Shown here: positions 9,350-18,593 of the stretch, piece after piece
How positions within the stretch are numbered: position 1 is the first letter of the stretch
Layout: each line of letters begins with the position of its first letter
Assembly: GCA_002347035.1 (NCBI GenBank)
Contig: DEAM01000031.1
Coordinates: 10,750-74,749 of the forward strand
DNA from: Gemmatimonadales bacterium UBA2982
GTDB taxonomy: Bacteria > Gemmatimonadota > Gemmatimonadetes > Longimicrobiales > Gaopeijiaceae
Direction of reading: 5' to 3'
DNA length: 64,000 bases
Translations under genes and position numbers: made by a program
Notes under the pieces: model-generated
Database searches by the model: none
What the model was told of the DNA's origin: nothing
Seen by the model: only the letters and a program-made list of their open reading frames with translations

Positions 9350-9393
9350 TAACATGAAAATGCCTTATAACCTCCTGTCAGCTGTTCATGTTA
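9350..9393 (-). repeat. 9-bp inverted repeat upstream of the HIT gene
   Basis: TAACATGAA (9350-9358) and TTCATGTTA (9385-9393) form a perfect 9-bp inverted repeat with a 26-base spacer. On the minus strand the spacer holds AGGAGG and the right arm holds an ATG that opens a 23-codon frame ending in TGA over the HIT start codon. It could be an operator or a leader hairpin. The repeat is directly visible; any function is inference. Confidence 0.35.
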
Positions 9394-9398
9394 GCAAA

Positions 9399-9419
9399 GG
9401 AACCTTTACCTTCGGTTCC
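9399..9419 (-). terminator. Weak terminator-like hairpin at the prmA stop
   Basis: GGAACC / GGTTCC form a 6-bp stem with a 9-base loop across the end of prmA. On the transcribed strand only three T residues follow, so intrinsic termination is uncertain. Confidence 0.25.
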
Positions 9420-10296
9420 CGCTCCCCTTTAGTACGAACAACCCCGACCGCCATTCCCCATCGGCATCTACTTCGATGCTATTAAGCCCGAATCGTTCTG
9501 TAATGCCCTGCATGTCAGGCCACTCCTTACGTTGGATCCCTGATAGTATCAGCCATCCCCCATTTTCCAGTGCACCGGACAGCCCAGGCATCAACCTCGC
9601 AAGAGTCTCCATTTCGATATTCGCCACAACCCCAGATACTGGACCGAAATTGCGGATTCCTTTCGCGTCGACATCTAGCTCAAAGCATTGAACTCGATTT
9701 GTTACGCTATTTCGCTCTACGTTCTCACACAAAGCCTCGAATCCAAATAAATCTGCCTCTATGGCCACGACCTCCTCGGCGCCTAACAGAGCCGCTGCGA
9801 TAGATAGAATTCCTGATCCAGCTCCTACATCTAAGACTCGGTCACCAGATTGAACAACCTTGTCCAAGAGTCTGAGACAGCCTCTTGTAGTCCCATGCTC
9901 GGCTGTGCCGAATGCCATTCCAGGGTCAATCACGATGTCGACTTGAGCAGTATTAGTCGGTGCCGTAATCCAAGATGGACGGACGATTATGCGCTCGGTG
10001 ATTAACCTTGCGGCAAGACCTCTTTTCCAAGTTTCAGCCCAATCCTCATGGGCCAATCGTCTTGTGCGGATTTCAGGTACCTCAGTACCACTGATGGCCT
10101 GCAGGGTCTCCGTCGCTCGCTGAACGAAAACATCGACGTCCTCAGGAAATTCGACGTAGGTGACGTACCATCCGTCAGCTTCCACGATGGCACGGCCACC
10201 GATGACGAGTAGACCCTCTACCAACAAAGGGCCTAGCTCTATGGAGGACGGACTCTGGACGCTCAACTCCAGCCAACTTAGGCGTCCCACGCTCAT
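9406..10296 (-). CDS. prmA: Ribosomal protein L11 methyltransferase
   Basis: PrmA methylates lysines and the N-terminus of ribosomal protein L11. The 296-residue protein has an N-terminal substrate-recognition domain and a C-terminal SAM-binding Rossmann fold with VLDVGAGSGILSIAA, followed by an NIEMETL motif. Its ATG overlaps the dnaJ stop (ATGA). The dnaJ-prmA order is common in bacteria. Complete, with no unusual features. Confidence 0.95.
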   Translation of the reverse strand: MSVGRLSWLELSVQSPSSIELGPLLVEGLLVIGGRAIVEADGWYVTYVEFPEDVDVFVQRATETLQAISGTEVPEIRTRRLAHEDWAETWKRGLAARLITERIIVRPSWITAPTNTAQVDIVIDPGMAFGTAEHGTTRGCLRLLDKVVQSGDRVLDVGAGSGILSIAAALLGAEEVVAIEADLFGFEALCENVERNSVTNRVQCFELDVDAKGIRNFGPVSGVVANIEMETLARLMPGLSGALENGGWLILSGIQRKEWPDMQGITERFGLNSIEVDADGEWRSGLFVLKGSGNRR

Positions 10297-11447
10297 CCTC
10301 CGGTGAAAGCCTCCTTAACCCGAGACCAGAAACCCTTGTGGGATCCCCGACGAATTTTCTCGGGTGGTGGTGACTCCACTTCGAGTAATGAACGAAGCAG
10401 TCGCTCTTGATCAGATGTGAGTTCGTCGGGTGTCCATACTAGGACCCGAATGAGTTGGTCACCACGAGAAGAACTGTTTAGCTCTGGGACCCCTAAGCCG
10501 CTCAACTTAATCAGCTCTCCACTCTGGATTCCAGGTGGGATCACAACCCTAGCAGTCCCATCGATCGTCGGCACATCAACTTCAGCACCAAGGGACGCCT
10601 GGGCAAATGTTATAGGTAGTTCATGTAGTAGGTTGGGCCCGTCTCGCACGAACCGAGGATCGTCTTCGATTTCGAGAAGTACCACGACGTCACCCCGTGT
10701 GCCAGACCGAGGGCCTATACTGCCACGTCCCCGTAGGGTAAGGAAGTTTTCCTCCGTAACCCCAGCTGGTACTTCAACTTCTATATCCTTTTCTGACCGC
10801 AGTCGTCCCTCTCCATGGCAAGTCGAACAAGCTCGCTCTACTACACGCCCTTCTCCATGGCAACTACGGCAAGGTTGCACGCTCACAAATTGTCCAAAAA
10901 CAGACCGCTGAACGAGTCGCTCCTCACCAGAACCATCACACAGACTACAAGTGACTGGTGCAGTGCCCCTCTCAGCCCCCGTGCCATCGCACTCGTGACA
11001 ATTGTCCAGGAGTGCGACTCGCACGCTTTTGGTTACACCCCTACAAACCTCGAGCAACGTGATGGACATGCGTATTCGAACGGTCTGACCTTTTTGCGCG
11101 GAGCTACGTCTTGCCCGAGCACCGCTCATACCAAAAAGGTCTTCTAATCCACCCACGCCACCAAAATCTCTCATGAAAACTTCGATCGCATCGCTGAAGT
11201 CGAATCCTGAAGACCCGGCTCTACCTCCTCTCAATCCCTGTTCACCGTACCGGTCGTAAGCAGCCCTCTTCTCAGAATCCTTGAGGACCTCATAGGCCTG
11301 GGTGACTTCCTTGAAACGCTCCTCAGCATCCTTGGACCCCTTGTTTCGGTCAGGATGATATTCGAGGGCAAGCTTTCGGTATGCCTTCTTTATCTCATTC
11401 GTGCCAGCATCTCGGGAGACACCTAGAAGGTTGTAATAATCTGACAT
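10293..11447 (-). CDS. dnaJ: Chaperone protein DnaJ
   Basis: DnaJ delivers unfolded clients to DnaK and stimulates its ATPase. The 384-residue protein has a J domain with HPD at 31-33, a Gly-rich linker, four CxxCxGxG zinc motifs (CHECDGTG, CSLCDGSG, CRSCHGEG, CSTCHGEG) and a C-terminal client-binding domain. It sits 17 bases after hrcA. Neither grpE nor dnaK is in the window. No CIRCE operator is visible, so heat-shock control of this copy is not evident from sequence. Confidence 0.97.
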   Translation of the reverse strand: MSDYYNLLGVSRDAGTNEIKKAYRKLALEYHPDRNKGSKDAEERFKEVTQAYEVLKDSEKRAAYDRYGEQGLRGGRAGSSGFDFSDAIEVFMRDFGGVGGLEDLFGMSGARARRSSAQKGQTVRIRMSITLLEVCRGVTKSVRVALLDNCHECDGTGAERGTAPVTCSLCDGSGEERLVQRSVFGQFVSVQPCRSCHGEGRVVERACSTCHGEGRLRSEKDIEVEVPAGVTEENFLTLRGRGSIGPRSGTRGDVVVLLEIEDDPRFVRDGPNLLHELPITFAQASLGAEVDVPTIDGTARVVIPPGIQSGELIKLSGLGVPELNSSSRGDQLIRVLVWTPDELTSDQERLLRSLLEVESPPPEKIRRGSHKGFWSRVKEAFTGG

Positions 11448-11464
11448 TTAAGAAGCCAGAAACG

Positions 11465-12535
11465 TCATGGCGCTAAAACGCGTGTGACTAGTGAAGAGGT
11501 ATAGCCGACAATTGTCACAACTTTTTCATAGGGCATACGCGTAGGGCCGATGACACCGATGACACCTTTGAGGCCTCCCGCATTGTACTCCGCGGTAACC
11601 AAAGTGAATTCCGAAAGATCACTGGAATCATTTTCACTACCTATTGTAATTTTCAGTCGTCCTCCATGCTCGCGATTGCCCACAACGCTAGCCAGAAGAT
11701 CGCGTTTTTCAGTTAGGTCAATTAGCTCTTTGAGGCGCTCTCCTGTCTCGAACTCAGGCTGAGCAGCCAGCACGCTTGCCGGTCCTAGGTGGAGTTTTGA
11801 TGCATCCAAACTCTGCAAGTCAAACAATTCAGCACCGGATTGCATAAAGATGTTGATTAGCTCCTGCTCGCTTTCATCACTAGCGCTATCACGCAAACGG
11901 TCCGGAAGAGTGCGACGTATCTCATGGATGCTTAGCCCAGCGAGCCGCTCATTTAATGCTAGCGTCACGGTCACGAGAGCATCCTGGGGCACCTCAATAG
12001 GAAGGTCCACATAAACCGTACGGACCAAGCCACCACGAATCGTGGCCACCAAGAGGACCTTACTTGAAGATACTTGAATCAACTCAAGCTTTTCTAACAC
12101 TGCCTCTTCTAGTTGGGGTGCTAGGGCAACACCAAGTTCATTCGATATCAAACTCAAGGCCTGTGTCGCATGTAGCACGAGGCGCTCAACGGCAGACGAG
12201 CCAGTTCGCCCCAACTCTCGTTGTAAGCTTGCTCGCTCTTCAGGTGATGGCTCTAGAGGTTCCATAAGGCGGTCGACGAAGAAGCGGTAAGCTTGGTCTG
12301 TTGGTACCCGACCCGCGGAGGTATGCGGATGGAAGAGATAGCCCTTATCCTCAAGGTCACCCATCGTGTTGCGCACCGTCGCCGCAGAAATTCCCAGGCC
12401 GAAGCTGCGGGACACAGTCCGGCTACCAGCTGGCTCAGCCGTATCCACATATGTGCGCACTACCGCCTCCAGCACCTTGCGCTCGCGTTCGTCAAGGTCG
12501 GTCCCAACCACCTTACGTCTTTCAAATTGAGGCAT
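11465..12535 (-). CDS. hrcA: Heat-inducible transcription repressor HrcA
   Basis: HrcA represses class I heat-shock operons by binding the CIRCE element. The 356-residue protein has the N-terminal winged helix (LDERERKVLEAVVRTYV, then GLGISAATVRNTMGDLE), a central GAF-like domain and the C-terminal GVIGVIGPTRMPYEKV segment. All are typical. It is followed directly by dnaJ. I searched the 49-bp gap upstream and the flanking DNA for TTAGCACTC-N9-GAGTGCTAA and did not find it, so its targets probably lie elsewhere. Confidence 0.95.
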   Translation of the reverse strand: MPQFERRKVVGTDLDERERKVLEAVVRTYVDTAEPAGSRTVSRSFGLGISAATVRNTMGDLEDKGYLFHPHTSAGRVPTDQAYRFFVDRLMEPLEPSPEERASLQRELGRTGSSAVERLVLHATQALSLISNELGVALAPQLEEAVLEKLELIQVSSSKVLLVATIRGGLVRTVYVDLPIEVPQDALVTVTLALNERLAGLSIHEIRRTLPDRLRDSASDESEQELINIFMQSGAELFDLQSLDASKLHLGPASVLAAQPEFETGERLKELIDLTEKRDLLASVVGNREHGGRLKITIGSENDSSDLSEFTLVTAEYNAGGLKGVIGVIGPTRMPYEKVVTIVGYTSSLVTRVLAP

Positions 12536-12584
12536 AATCGAAGATCGAAAGAGGTCCTGGCGCTGGTCAACCCAAGCACCAGAA

Positions 12585-13733
12585 CTAGTGCGGAAGCACC
12601 GACTCTATTTCAAGCGCAAGACGATCCAACTCAAGCCACCCTAGGGGAGTCAGTCGAATACGATTGTGCAAACGAACAGCCAGTCCGTCTCGAACCCAAG
12701 CTTCAGTAGTGTTTTCGCCATTCGAGGTCATCTGTGCAAGAGACACCCCTTCTAAAGTCCTGAGGCTGAGCCACACACGCTCAAGTGATCGCTCGGTGAC
12801 GGTGATCTCCTCACGACCCTCTTCCGGAGAACTGCCAGATTTGACATGAGCATAGTACTCTTCCCACTCCCGCACATTCCATCGACGGATCGGATGCGAA
12901 TAGCTGTGTGCACCATTTCCTAACCCCAGGTAGGGTACGTCACTCCAATACACAGCATTGTGGCGCGCTGCGTGATTCGGATGGGCGAAATTCGACACCT
13001 CATAATGTAAGTAACCTGCCTCGGACAGACGGCCAGAAGCAATCAGAAATTCTTCGCGGTAGAGTTCGTCATCCAAAGGAGGCTGCTTACCGTCTGCTAC
13101 AGCTCTCCCTAGGGGCGTATTGGATTCTACGGTAAGGCCATAGAGACTGATATGCGGAACTTCGAGTTCAAGTACAAGGTCAAGATCCCGCTCCCAGGAC
13201 CGACCTAGTCCACGGGGAAGGCCAAAAATCAGGTCGACACTCAAATTTGACAGCCCGACCTCCTTACACACTTTGACAGCCGATATAGCTCCTTCCGAAC
13301 CGTGGAGGCGACCCATCCAGCGGAGTGCGTCATCATCAAAACTTTGAATGCCAATACTTACACGGTTCACTCCGGCCTTTCTCCAATCAACAATTAGTTC
13401 GTGAGTTAGGCTCTCAGGATTTGCTTCTGCAGTCCACTCTAGGTCATTACCTGTGCGCTGAGCCTGTCCAAGCAGTCGACCCAGGCCCTCCATGGCCCCC
13501 AACCCAAAGAGCGACGGTGTCCCTCCACCCACATAGATCGAAGAAAGGTTATGAGCCAACCCAAACAACCCCTCTTGCTCTATGATCTGAAGCTCTCGCC
13601 CCAAAGCATCTAACCAAAGTCTCTGCCCACCCTTTTTTCTAACCGTGACAGCGAAATCACAATAAGAGCAGCGTCGAGCACAGAAAGGTGCATGGACATA
13701 AACCGCTTTAACGATAGTGGTCGGCTCAGACAT
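12585..13733 (-). CDS. hemW: Heme chaperone HemW-like radical SAM protein
   Basis: HemW is a radical SAM protein related to coproporphyrinogen III dehydrogenase HemN but acting as a heme-binding chaperone. The iron-sulfur motif CARRCSYCD (CxxxCxxC) lies near the N-terminus, YVGGGTPSLF follows, and a HemN C-terminal domain ends the protein. HemN has CxxxCxxCxC; the fourth cysteine is not present here, which favours HemW. I chose ATG 13731-13733 (382 residues); a GTG four codons upstream (13745) is also possible. Neither has a strong ribosome site. Confidence 0.9.
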   Translation of the reverse strand: MSEPTTIVKAVYVHAPFCARRCSYCDFAVTVRKKGGQRLWLDALGRELQIIEQEGLFGLAHNLSSIYVGGGTPSLFGLGAMEGLGRLLGQAQRTGNDLEWTAEANPESLTHELIVDWRKAGVNRVSIGIQSFDDDALRWMGRLHGSEGAISAVKVCKEVGLSNLSVDLIFGLPRGLGRSWERDLDLVLELEVPHISLYGLTVESNTPLGRAVADGKQPPLDDELYREEFLIASGRLSEAGYLHYEVSNFAHPNHAARHNAVYWSDVPYLGLGNGAHSYSHPIRRWNVREWEEYYAHVKSGSSPEEGREEITVTERSLERVWLSLRTLEGVSLAQMTSNGENTTEAWVRDGLAVRLHNRIRLTPLGWLELDRLALEIESVLPH

Positions 13734-13781
13734 ACTAGGGCGCACAAATAAAGGTCCGGACTTCTCTAACCCTTAGCTTGC

Positions 13782-14807
13782 TCATGGGCTCCACCACTCT
13801 TCCTCGTGATCATCAGCCTCAGATTTCTTGGCGGTTTGGCTCGCCTCCCAAAGGCCTTCTAGTAACTCTTCTAACCCCTCACGAGTTACTGAAGAAAAAT
13901 AGATAAATCGTAATGCCTTATCCGCAGTCACTTTAGTAAGAGATGCCCCTGGCCTCAGTAGATCCGTCTTAGACAAACCGACACAAAAAGGTGTACTTGA
14001 AAGCTCGGCAGAATAGGCGGCTAGTTCCTCGCGGAGTCGGTCAAGCTCAGATTGGGGATCTGCTGAGTCTACTGGAACTATCAATAATAGCACTCGTGTG
14101 CGTTCAATATGGCGCAAGAATTGGTGCCCAAGTCCCTTGCCCACATGAGCCCCTTCAATGATGCCAGGTATGTCGGCAACCACGAGCGACCGAAAGTCTG
14201 ACAACTCTACGACCCCAAGGTTCGGTTCGAGCGTCGTGAAGGGATAGTCAGCCACCTTGGGCCGAGCAGACGTTAAGGATGCCAAAAGCGTAGACTTTCC
14301 TGCGTTCGGCTCCCCAACCAATCCGACATCGGCTATGAGTTTTAGCTCGAGACGGACCCGGCGCTCAACCCCTTCCTTACCTGGCTCCCACTCACGAGGT
14401 GCTTGGTGCGTCGAACTCTTGAAGCGCGCATTACCTCGTCCTCCCCGACCACCCTCTGCAATCACAAGGCACTCCCCATGCCCCAAGAGTTCCCCCAGCA
14501 ACTCCCCAGAATCAGCATCGTAAGCGAGAGTGCCTGGCGGCACTCGTAGCGTAAGGTCTTCACCTGAGCGCCCCGTGCGGTTGCCGCCCTCCCCATGCAT
14601 GCCGCGATCGGCCTTATAGTGTTGACGATAACTGTAGTCTAGGAGAGTGGATAGCTGGTCATCCGCCTCGAGCAGAACATCACCACCCTTTCCCCCATCA
14701 CCACCTGCAGGGCCGCCCCTCGGCACCCCTTTCTCACGACGAAAAGCCTCTGATCCCGATCCACCAATGCCACCGCTGACTTGAATGATCGCGCGATCAA
14801 CGAACAC
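13782..14807 (-). CDS. obgE: GTPase Obg
   Basis: Obg is an essential GTPase of late 50S ribosome assembly and stress signalling. Residues 1-160 form the glycine-rich Obg fold (GGPAGGDGGKGGDV). The G domain follows, with P-loop GEPNAGKST at 165-173, DIPG as G3 and SKTD as G4. The protein ends soon after the G domain at residue 341, without the C-terminal OCT domain of some species. GTG start at 14805-14807 with GAGGG upstream. Confidence 0.96.
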   Translation of the reverse strand: MFVDRAIIQVSGGIGGSGSEAFRREKGVPRGGPAGGDGGKGGDVLLEADDQLSTLLDYSYRQHYKADRGMHGEGGNRTGRSGEDLTLRVPPGTLAYDADSGELLGELLGHGECLVIAEGGRGGRGNARFKSSTHQAPREWEPGKEGVERRVRLELKLIADVGLVGEPNAGKSTLLASLTSARPKVADYPFTTLEPNLGVVELSDFRSLVVADIPGIIEGAHVGKGLGHQFLRHIERTRVLLLIVPVDSADPQSELDRLREELAAYSAELSSTPFCVGLSKTDLLRPGASLTKVTADKALRFIYFSSVTREGLEELLEGLWEASQTAKKSEADDHEEEWWSP

Positions 14808-14900
14808 GATTCAGGCCCTCTGCTTAGGATCCATGAGACCAACAAAAAACATCTGCCCGAAGGGAAGCATAACCCAGTAAGACCGCGCGCCCCGCCGACG

Positions 14901-16547
14901 CTAGGGGATTCGGTCGGACTCAGCCTCGCTAGCGGCTCTCAACAGCTCAGTAGCCGTGGTCACTCCATCCAACAGCCCGATAGCTCTTACCAGCTGCCTA
15001 TCGTAGGACCGGGCCTGGTCAAACTGTCCAACATCCCCCCAGGCCCGCATAGCTATATCGCGTTCCAATTGATATCGAATAAAACGCTCGGCACCGTCAA
15101 AGTGCTCCTGACTAATAAGCACTTCTACCTCCGACAACGTATTGAAGAAGTGATCCAAATCCGAATCGCCCAGCCGGAAGCCGGGCTCTAGCTCTGGGTG
15201 CTCCTGAAGGTACTCCACTGAGAAGTTGAACATCGCAATCGTAAAGCCCCCCAAATGAGGGAAAATCCCTCGAACTCCCTCGACCTCTGTGGGCGTCAAC
15301 AATTCTGGAGTGACAAAAAGGTCGGGCGTGATGCCACCTCCCCCATATAACACCCGGCCCGAGAAACTCTTGAATTCCGGCCGCCCATTCCGATCTGCTG
15401 ACCGGACCGTCTGACCCGAGATCGAGAGCACATGTCTTTCGTTGACCGTGTGATCTGAAGGTTGCTCCATCTGGATTGAACGCCCGATGGGTGTGTACCA
15501 CCTAGCGGTTGTAAGCCTGAGGACATCTCCATCGGTTAGGCGGTACAAGCTCTGAACCGACCCTTTGCCAAAAGTGGTCTCTCCAATTACCACAGCTCGA
15601 TCATGATCTTGAAGTGCACCCGCCACAATCTCTGAAGCCGAAGCACTAGCTGCATTGACTAGCACAACAATCGGAAGATCAGGATACCGATCGGGGAAAG
15701 ACGCGTCATATAATCCATTCTGGGTCCGTGCTCGCCCTCGAGTCTCGACAATCGTCTGCCCCTCCTCCAGGAAGAGGTCCGTAACTGCTATCCCTTGGTC
15801 TAACAAGCCTCCGGGATTCCCTCGAAGGTCAAAGACTACTGCCCTAAGACCCTGCTCCTTGAGAGAGTCGATCGCACTTCTAACTTCGTCATAAGCAGTT
15901 TCGCTAACGGTGCGAAGCGGAACATAGCCTATACCATCTTCCAACATCGGTGAAAATGGCACTGCTTTCAATCTGATTACATCCCTTTCGATCGTGAACT
16001 CAATAGGATCATCGATACCCGGCCGGAGGACGCTGATCTTCACCTCAGTCCCTGGGCGCCCACGAAGCAACCCAACAGCCTCATTTGTTTCCATGGAGTC
16101 AACAACAACGCCATTGATCCCTACAAACTGATCTCCAGCGCGAATACCGACTCGCTCACTTGGCCCACCAGGGATAGGGCTCACAACCGTTACATACCCG
16201 CCGCGGTGGCTCACCTCGAGGCCGACGCCACCATACTCGCCTTCTGTGCGTATCCGAAGATCCTCATAAGCGGACGCCGGAATTAGCGACGAATGGGGAT
16301 CATCAAGCTCCCGAATCAGACCGTCGATGGCTGAGTCGTATAGAGAGCCCTGGTCAATCTCGTCTACGAAGTTTGACTGGACTCGCTCCATTACCTCCTG
16401 AAGGACTCGGACTCGGACGTATACATTGTCCGATCGATTAACTCCCTCTTGGAGTAACCAGCCACCGGCCATCGACGACAGTACTATCACTAGTGTCGGT
16501 GCTGAGATGGTCCATCTCATCTTTCTTCCGTCAGGACTGCTCTGCAT
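14901..16547 (-). CDS. ctpA: S41 family C-terminal processing periplasmic protease
   Basis: CtpA/Prc-type serine proteases degrade or trim periplasmic proteins from the C-terminus. An N-terminal membrane anchor or signal (residues 13-32) is followed by a PDZ domain near 100-175 and the S41 catalytic domain. The serine is in SASASE (301-306) and the lysine in FGKGS (Lys328). The 548-residue length includes a C-terminal helical extension. The chosen ATG (16545-16547) overlaps the tmk stop by 17 bases; ATG at 16520, with GGAAG upstream, is an alternative that removes nine residues. Confidence 0.93.
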   Translation of the reverse strand: MQSSPDGRKMRWTISAPTLVIVLSSMAGGWLLQEGVNRSDNVYVRVRVLQEVMERVQSNFVDEIDQGSLYDSAIDGLIRELDDPHSSLIPASAYEDLRIRTEGEYGGVGLEVSHRGGYVTVVSPIPGGPSERVGIRAGDQFVGINGVVVDSMETNEAVGLLRGRPGTEVKISVLRPGIDDPIEFTIERDVIRLKAVPFSPMLEDGIGYVPLRTVSETAYDEVRSAIDSLKEQGLRAVVFDLRGNPGGLLDQGIAVTDLFLEEGQTIVETRGRARTQNGLYDASFPDRYPDLPIVVLVNAASASASEIVAGALQDHDRAVVIGETTFGKGSVQSLYRLTDGDVLRLTTARWYTPIGRSIQMEQPSDHTVNERHVLSISGQTVRSADRNGRPEFKSFSGRVLYGGGGITPDLFVTPELLTPTEVEGVRGIFPHLGGFTIAMFNFSVEYLQEHPELEPGFRLGDSDLDHFFNTLSEVEVLISQEHFDGAERFIRYQLERDIAMRAWGDVGQFDQARSYDRQLVRAIGLLDGVTTATELLRAASEAESDRIP

Positions 16548-17205
16548 GAACGTCTCTCGTATCTCCCGTAGGCCTTACAAATGCTCCCCGCAATCGAGCG
16601 CTGAGGAGATCCTGGACGCGCCGCTGCACCTCCTCAAGAGGCCCCTGCGCACTGACTAGAGCCACGGCTGGCTCCGAATCCGCCAACGTAAGATAGGCCT
16701 CCCTGATGGTCTGTCGGAACTCCTCCCCCTCTTGCTCAATTCGGTCCAGATCCTGCCCATCTCTACGCCCTCGTTCTACGCTCTCTTCAACTGGTAGGTC
16801 CAAGACCACATAGAGGTCTGGCTGTAACCCTCCAGTTGCTACTTCTATGGCAAGTCGGACCTGGTCAAGGTCTAGGCCCCGTCCAAAACTCTGATAAGCC
16901 AGTGTAGAGAGTGCAAAGCGATCTCCTATTACTGTATCTCCTCTCAATAATGCCGGACGAATAACTTCCCTGACTAGCGCTGCACGCGCAGCTAAGATCA
17001 GCAGGAGCTCCGCTTCAGGAGAGAACTCGAGGTCAGTCCTATTTAGAACCACCTGCCTAATCGCTTCGCCGAGAGGTGTTCCTCCCGGCTCCCGAACAAC
17101 CGTGTGTGAGATGCCGGCAGCATCAAGCCATGAAGACAGCAGAGCGATATGCGTCGTCTTACCGACTCCGTCTCCACCCTCAAGAACGATGAAACGCCCA
17201 GCCAT
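16531..17205 (-). CDS. tmk: Thymidylate kinase
   Basis: Tmk phosphorylates dTMP to dTDP. The protein starts MAGRFIVLEGGDGVGKTT with the P-loop at about residues 10-18, contains the GDRF motif in place of DRY/DRF, and has the LID-type Arg-rich segment VERGRRDGQDLDR. I chose ATG 17203-17205 (224 residues), which matches family starts; TTG at 17211, five bases after GGAGG, would add two residues. It precedes ctpA and follows the inositol phosphate synthase gene. Confidence 0.95.
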   Translation of the reverse strand: MAGRFIVLEGGDGVGKTTHIALLSSWLDAAGISHTVVREPGGTPLGEAIRQVVLNRTDLEFSPEAELLLILAARAALVREVIRPALLRGDTVIGDRFALSTLAYQSFGRGLDLDQVRLAIEVATGGLQPDLYVVLDLPVEESVERGRRDGQDLDRIEQEGEEFRQTIREAYLTLADSEPAVALVSAQGPLEEVQRRVQDLLSARLRGAFVRPTGDTRDVHAEQS

Positions 17206-17241
17206 GACCAAGTATACCTCCTAATACCCTGCCAGCAGCAC

Positions 17242-18585
17242 CTAGTCGTAATACTCAACACCTAGGTGGGTCATCATCTCTTCACCCATGAGCCAACGCA
17301 GGGTGTTCTTTAGCTTCCAGTGCTGGATGAAGATGTCATGCTCCGGGTATAGCCCAGGTGCAGTCTGTGGCGCCTTAAAGTAGAAAGACAACCATTCCTG
17401 AACTCCACTCAAATCCGCTCTAGCAGCTAGATCCAAGAAGAGAGCGAGATCTAAAACAATGGGTGCAGCGAGAATAGAGTCTCGACAGAGGAAGTCGACC
17501 TTGATCTGCATGTGGTACCCCATCCACCCAAAGATATCGATGTTGTCCCACCCTTCTTTGTTATCTCCACGTGGCGGGTAGTAATTGATCCGAACCTTGT
17601 GATACATGTCACCGTAGAGGTCCGGGTACATCTCGGGCTGGAGGATATGCTCTAGGGCACCAAGCTTCGATTCTTCCTTCGTCTTGAAGGACGCAGGGTC
17701 ATCCAAGACCTCTCCATCCCGGTTACCGAGAATATTGGTACTGAACCAGCCAGAAAGACCTAGCATCCGGGTCTTGAAGCCTGGAGCCAAGATAGTCTTC
17801 ATAAGTGTCTGGCCAGTCTTGAAATCTTTCCCGCCAATTGGAACGCCGTTGTCGATCGCTAATGTTTCGAGGGCAGGTATATCCGCAGACAGGTTAGGTG
17901 CTCCATTCGCATAGGGTACTCCCTCCATGAGACTGGCATACGCATAGAGCATGCTAGGTGCAATACTCTCATCATTTTCCTTCATAGCCTGCTCAAAGGA
18001 CTCAGGGCTTTCGTGTATAGCACCTGGACGCATAAATACCTCGGTGGAGCCACACCAAACCATTACCAAACGATCACAACCGTTCTCCTCTTTGAAGCGG
18101 CGGATATCTGCCCTCAGTTCCTCCGCCTGCTCGAACTTGTTCCCTGATTTCTTGTTTGGCCCATCCAGTTTTTTCACGTAGGCCGTATCGAATACTGCTG
18201 GCATAGGTTTTATAGAGGATAGAAAATCCTTGATCGGATCAAGGTGGTTCTCCTTGTGAAGCACACCCGCCTTCACCGCGCTCGAATAGCCATCGTCAGG
18301 AATTGGGTCCCACGCCCCAAAAACCAGGTTCTCCAAGTCAGCTAAAGGCACTAGGTCCTTTATTAGAGGCGTGCGCTCATCCGTGCGCTTCCCTAACCGA
18401 ATCGTGTTCATTTGGGTAAGGCTGCCGAAAGGCTGGGCAAGACCGCGTCGGGAGGCCTCAACCCCGGCCACAAACGTCGTTGCGACCGCACCCAAGCCTG
18501 GAAGGAGAATGCCGAGCTTGCCCTCGGCTGGCTCAATTTTTGACGGCTGCTTCACGTTTTCCTCAGCTCTGTATCCATGATTCAA
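17242..18585 (-). CDS. ino1: Inositol-3-phosphate synthase
   Basis: This 447-residue protein is a myo-inositol-1(3)-phosphate synthase, converting glucose 6-phosphate to inositol 3-phosphate with bound NAD. The N-terminal Rossmann loop LGILLPGLGAVATT, the internal GGKDFKTGQT and SGWFSTNILGNRDG motifs and a following K-x-x-SK basic site match the family, including its tetramerisation region. The product feeds inositol phospholipids, phosphatidylinositol-linked glycans or soluble inositol solutes; which applies cannot be told here, as no phosphatidyltransferase or phosphatase adjoins it. Eight bases separate it from ylbF. Confidence 0.92.
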   Translation of the reverse strand: MNHGYRAEENVKQPSKIEPAEGKLGILLPGLGAVATTFVAGVEASRRGLAQPFGSLTQMNTIRLGKRTDERTPLIKDLVPLADLENLVFGAWDPIPDDGYSSAVKAGVLHKENHLDPIKDFLSSIKPMPAVFDTAYVKKLDGPNKKSGNKFEQAEELRADIRRFKEENGCDRLVMVWCGSTEVFMRPGAIHESPESFEQAMKENDESIAPSMLYAYASLMEGVPYANGAPNLSADIPALETLAIDNGVPIGGKDFKTGQTLMKTILAPGFKTRMLGLSGWFSTNILGNRDGEVLDDPASFKTKEESKLGALEHILQPEMYPDLYGDMYHKVRINYYPPRGDNKEGWDNIDIFGWMGYHMQIKVDFLCRDSILAAPIVLDLALFLDLAARADLSGVQEWLSFYFKAPQTAPGLYPEHDIFIQHWKLKNTLRWLMGEEMMTHLGVEYYD

Positions 18586-18593
18586 ACCTGCTA

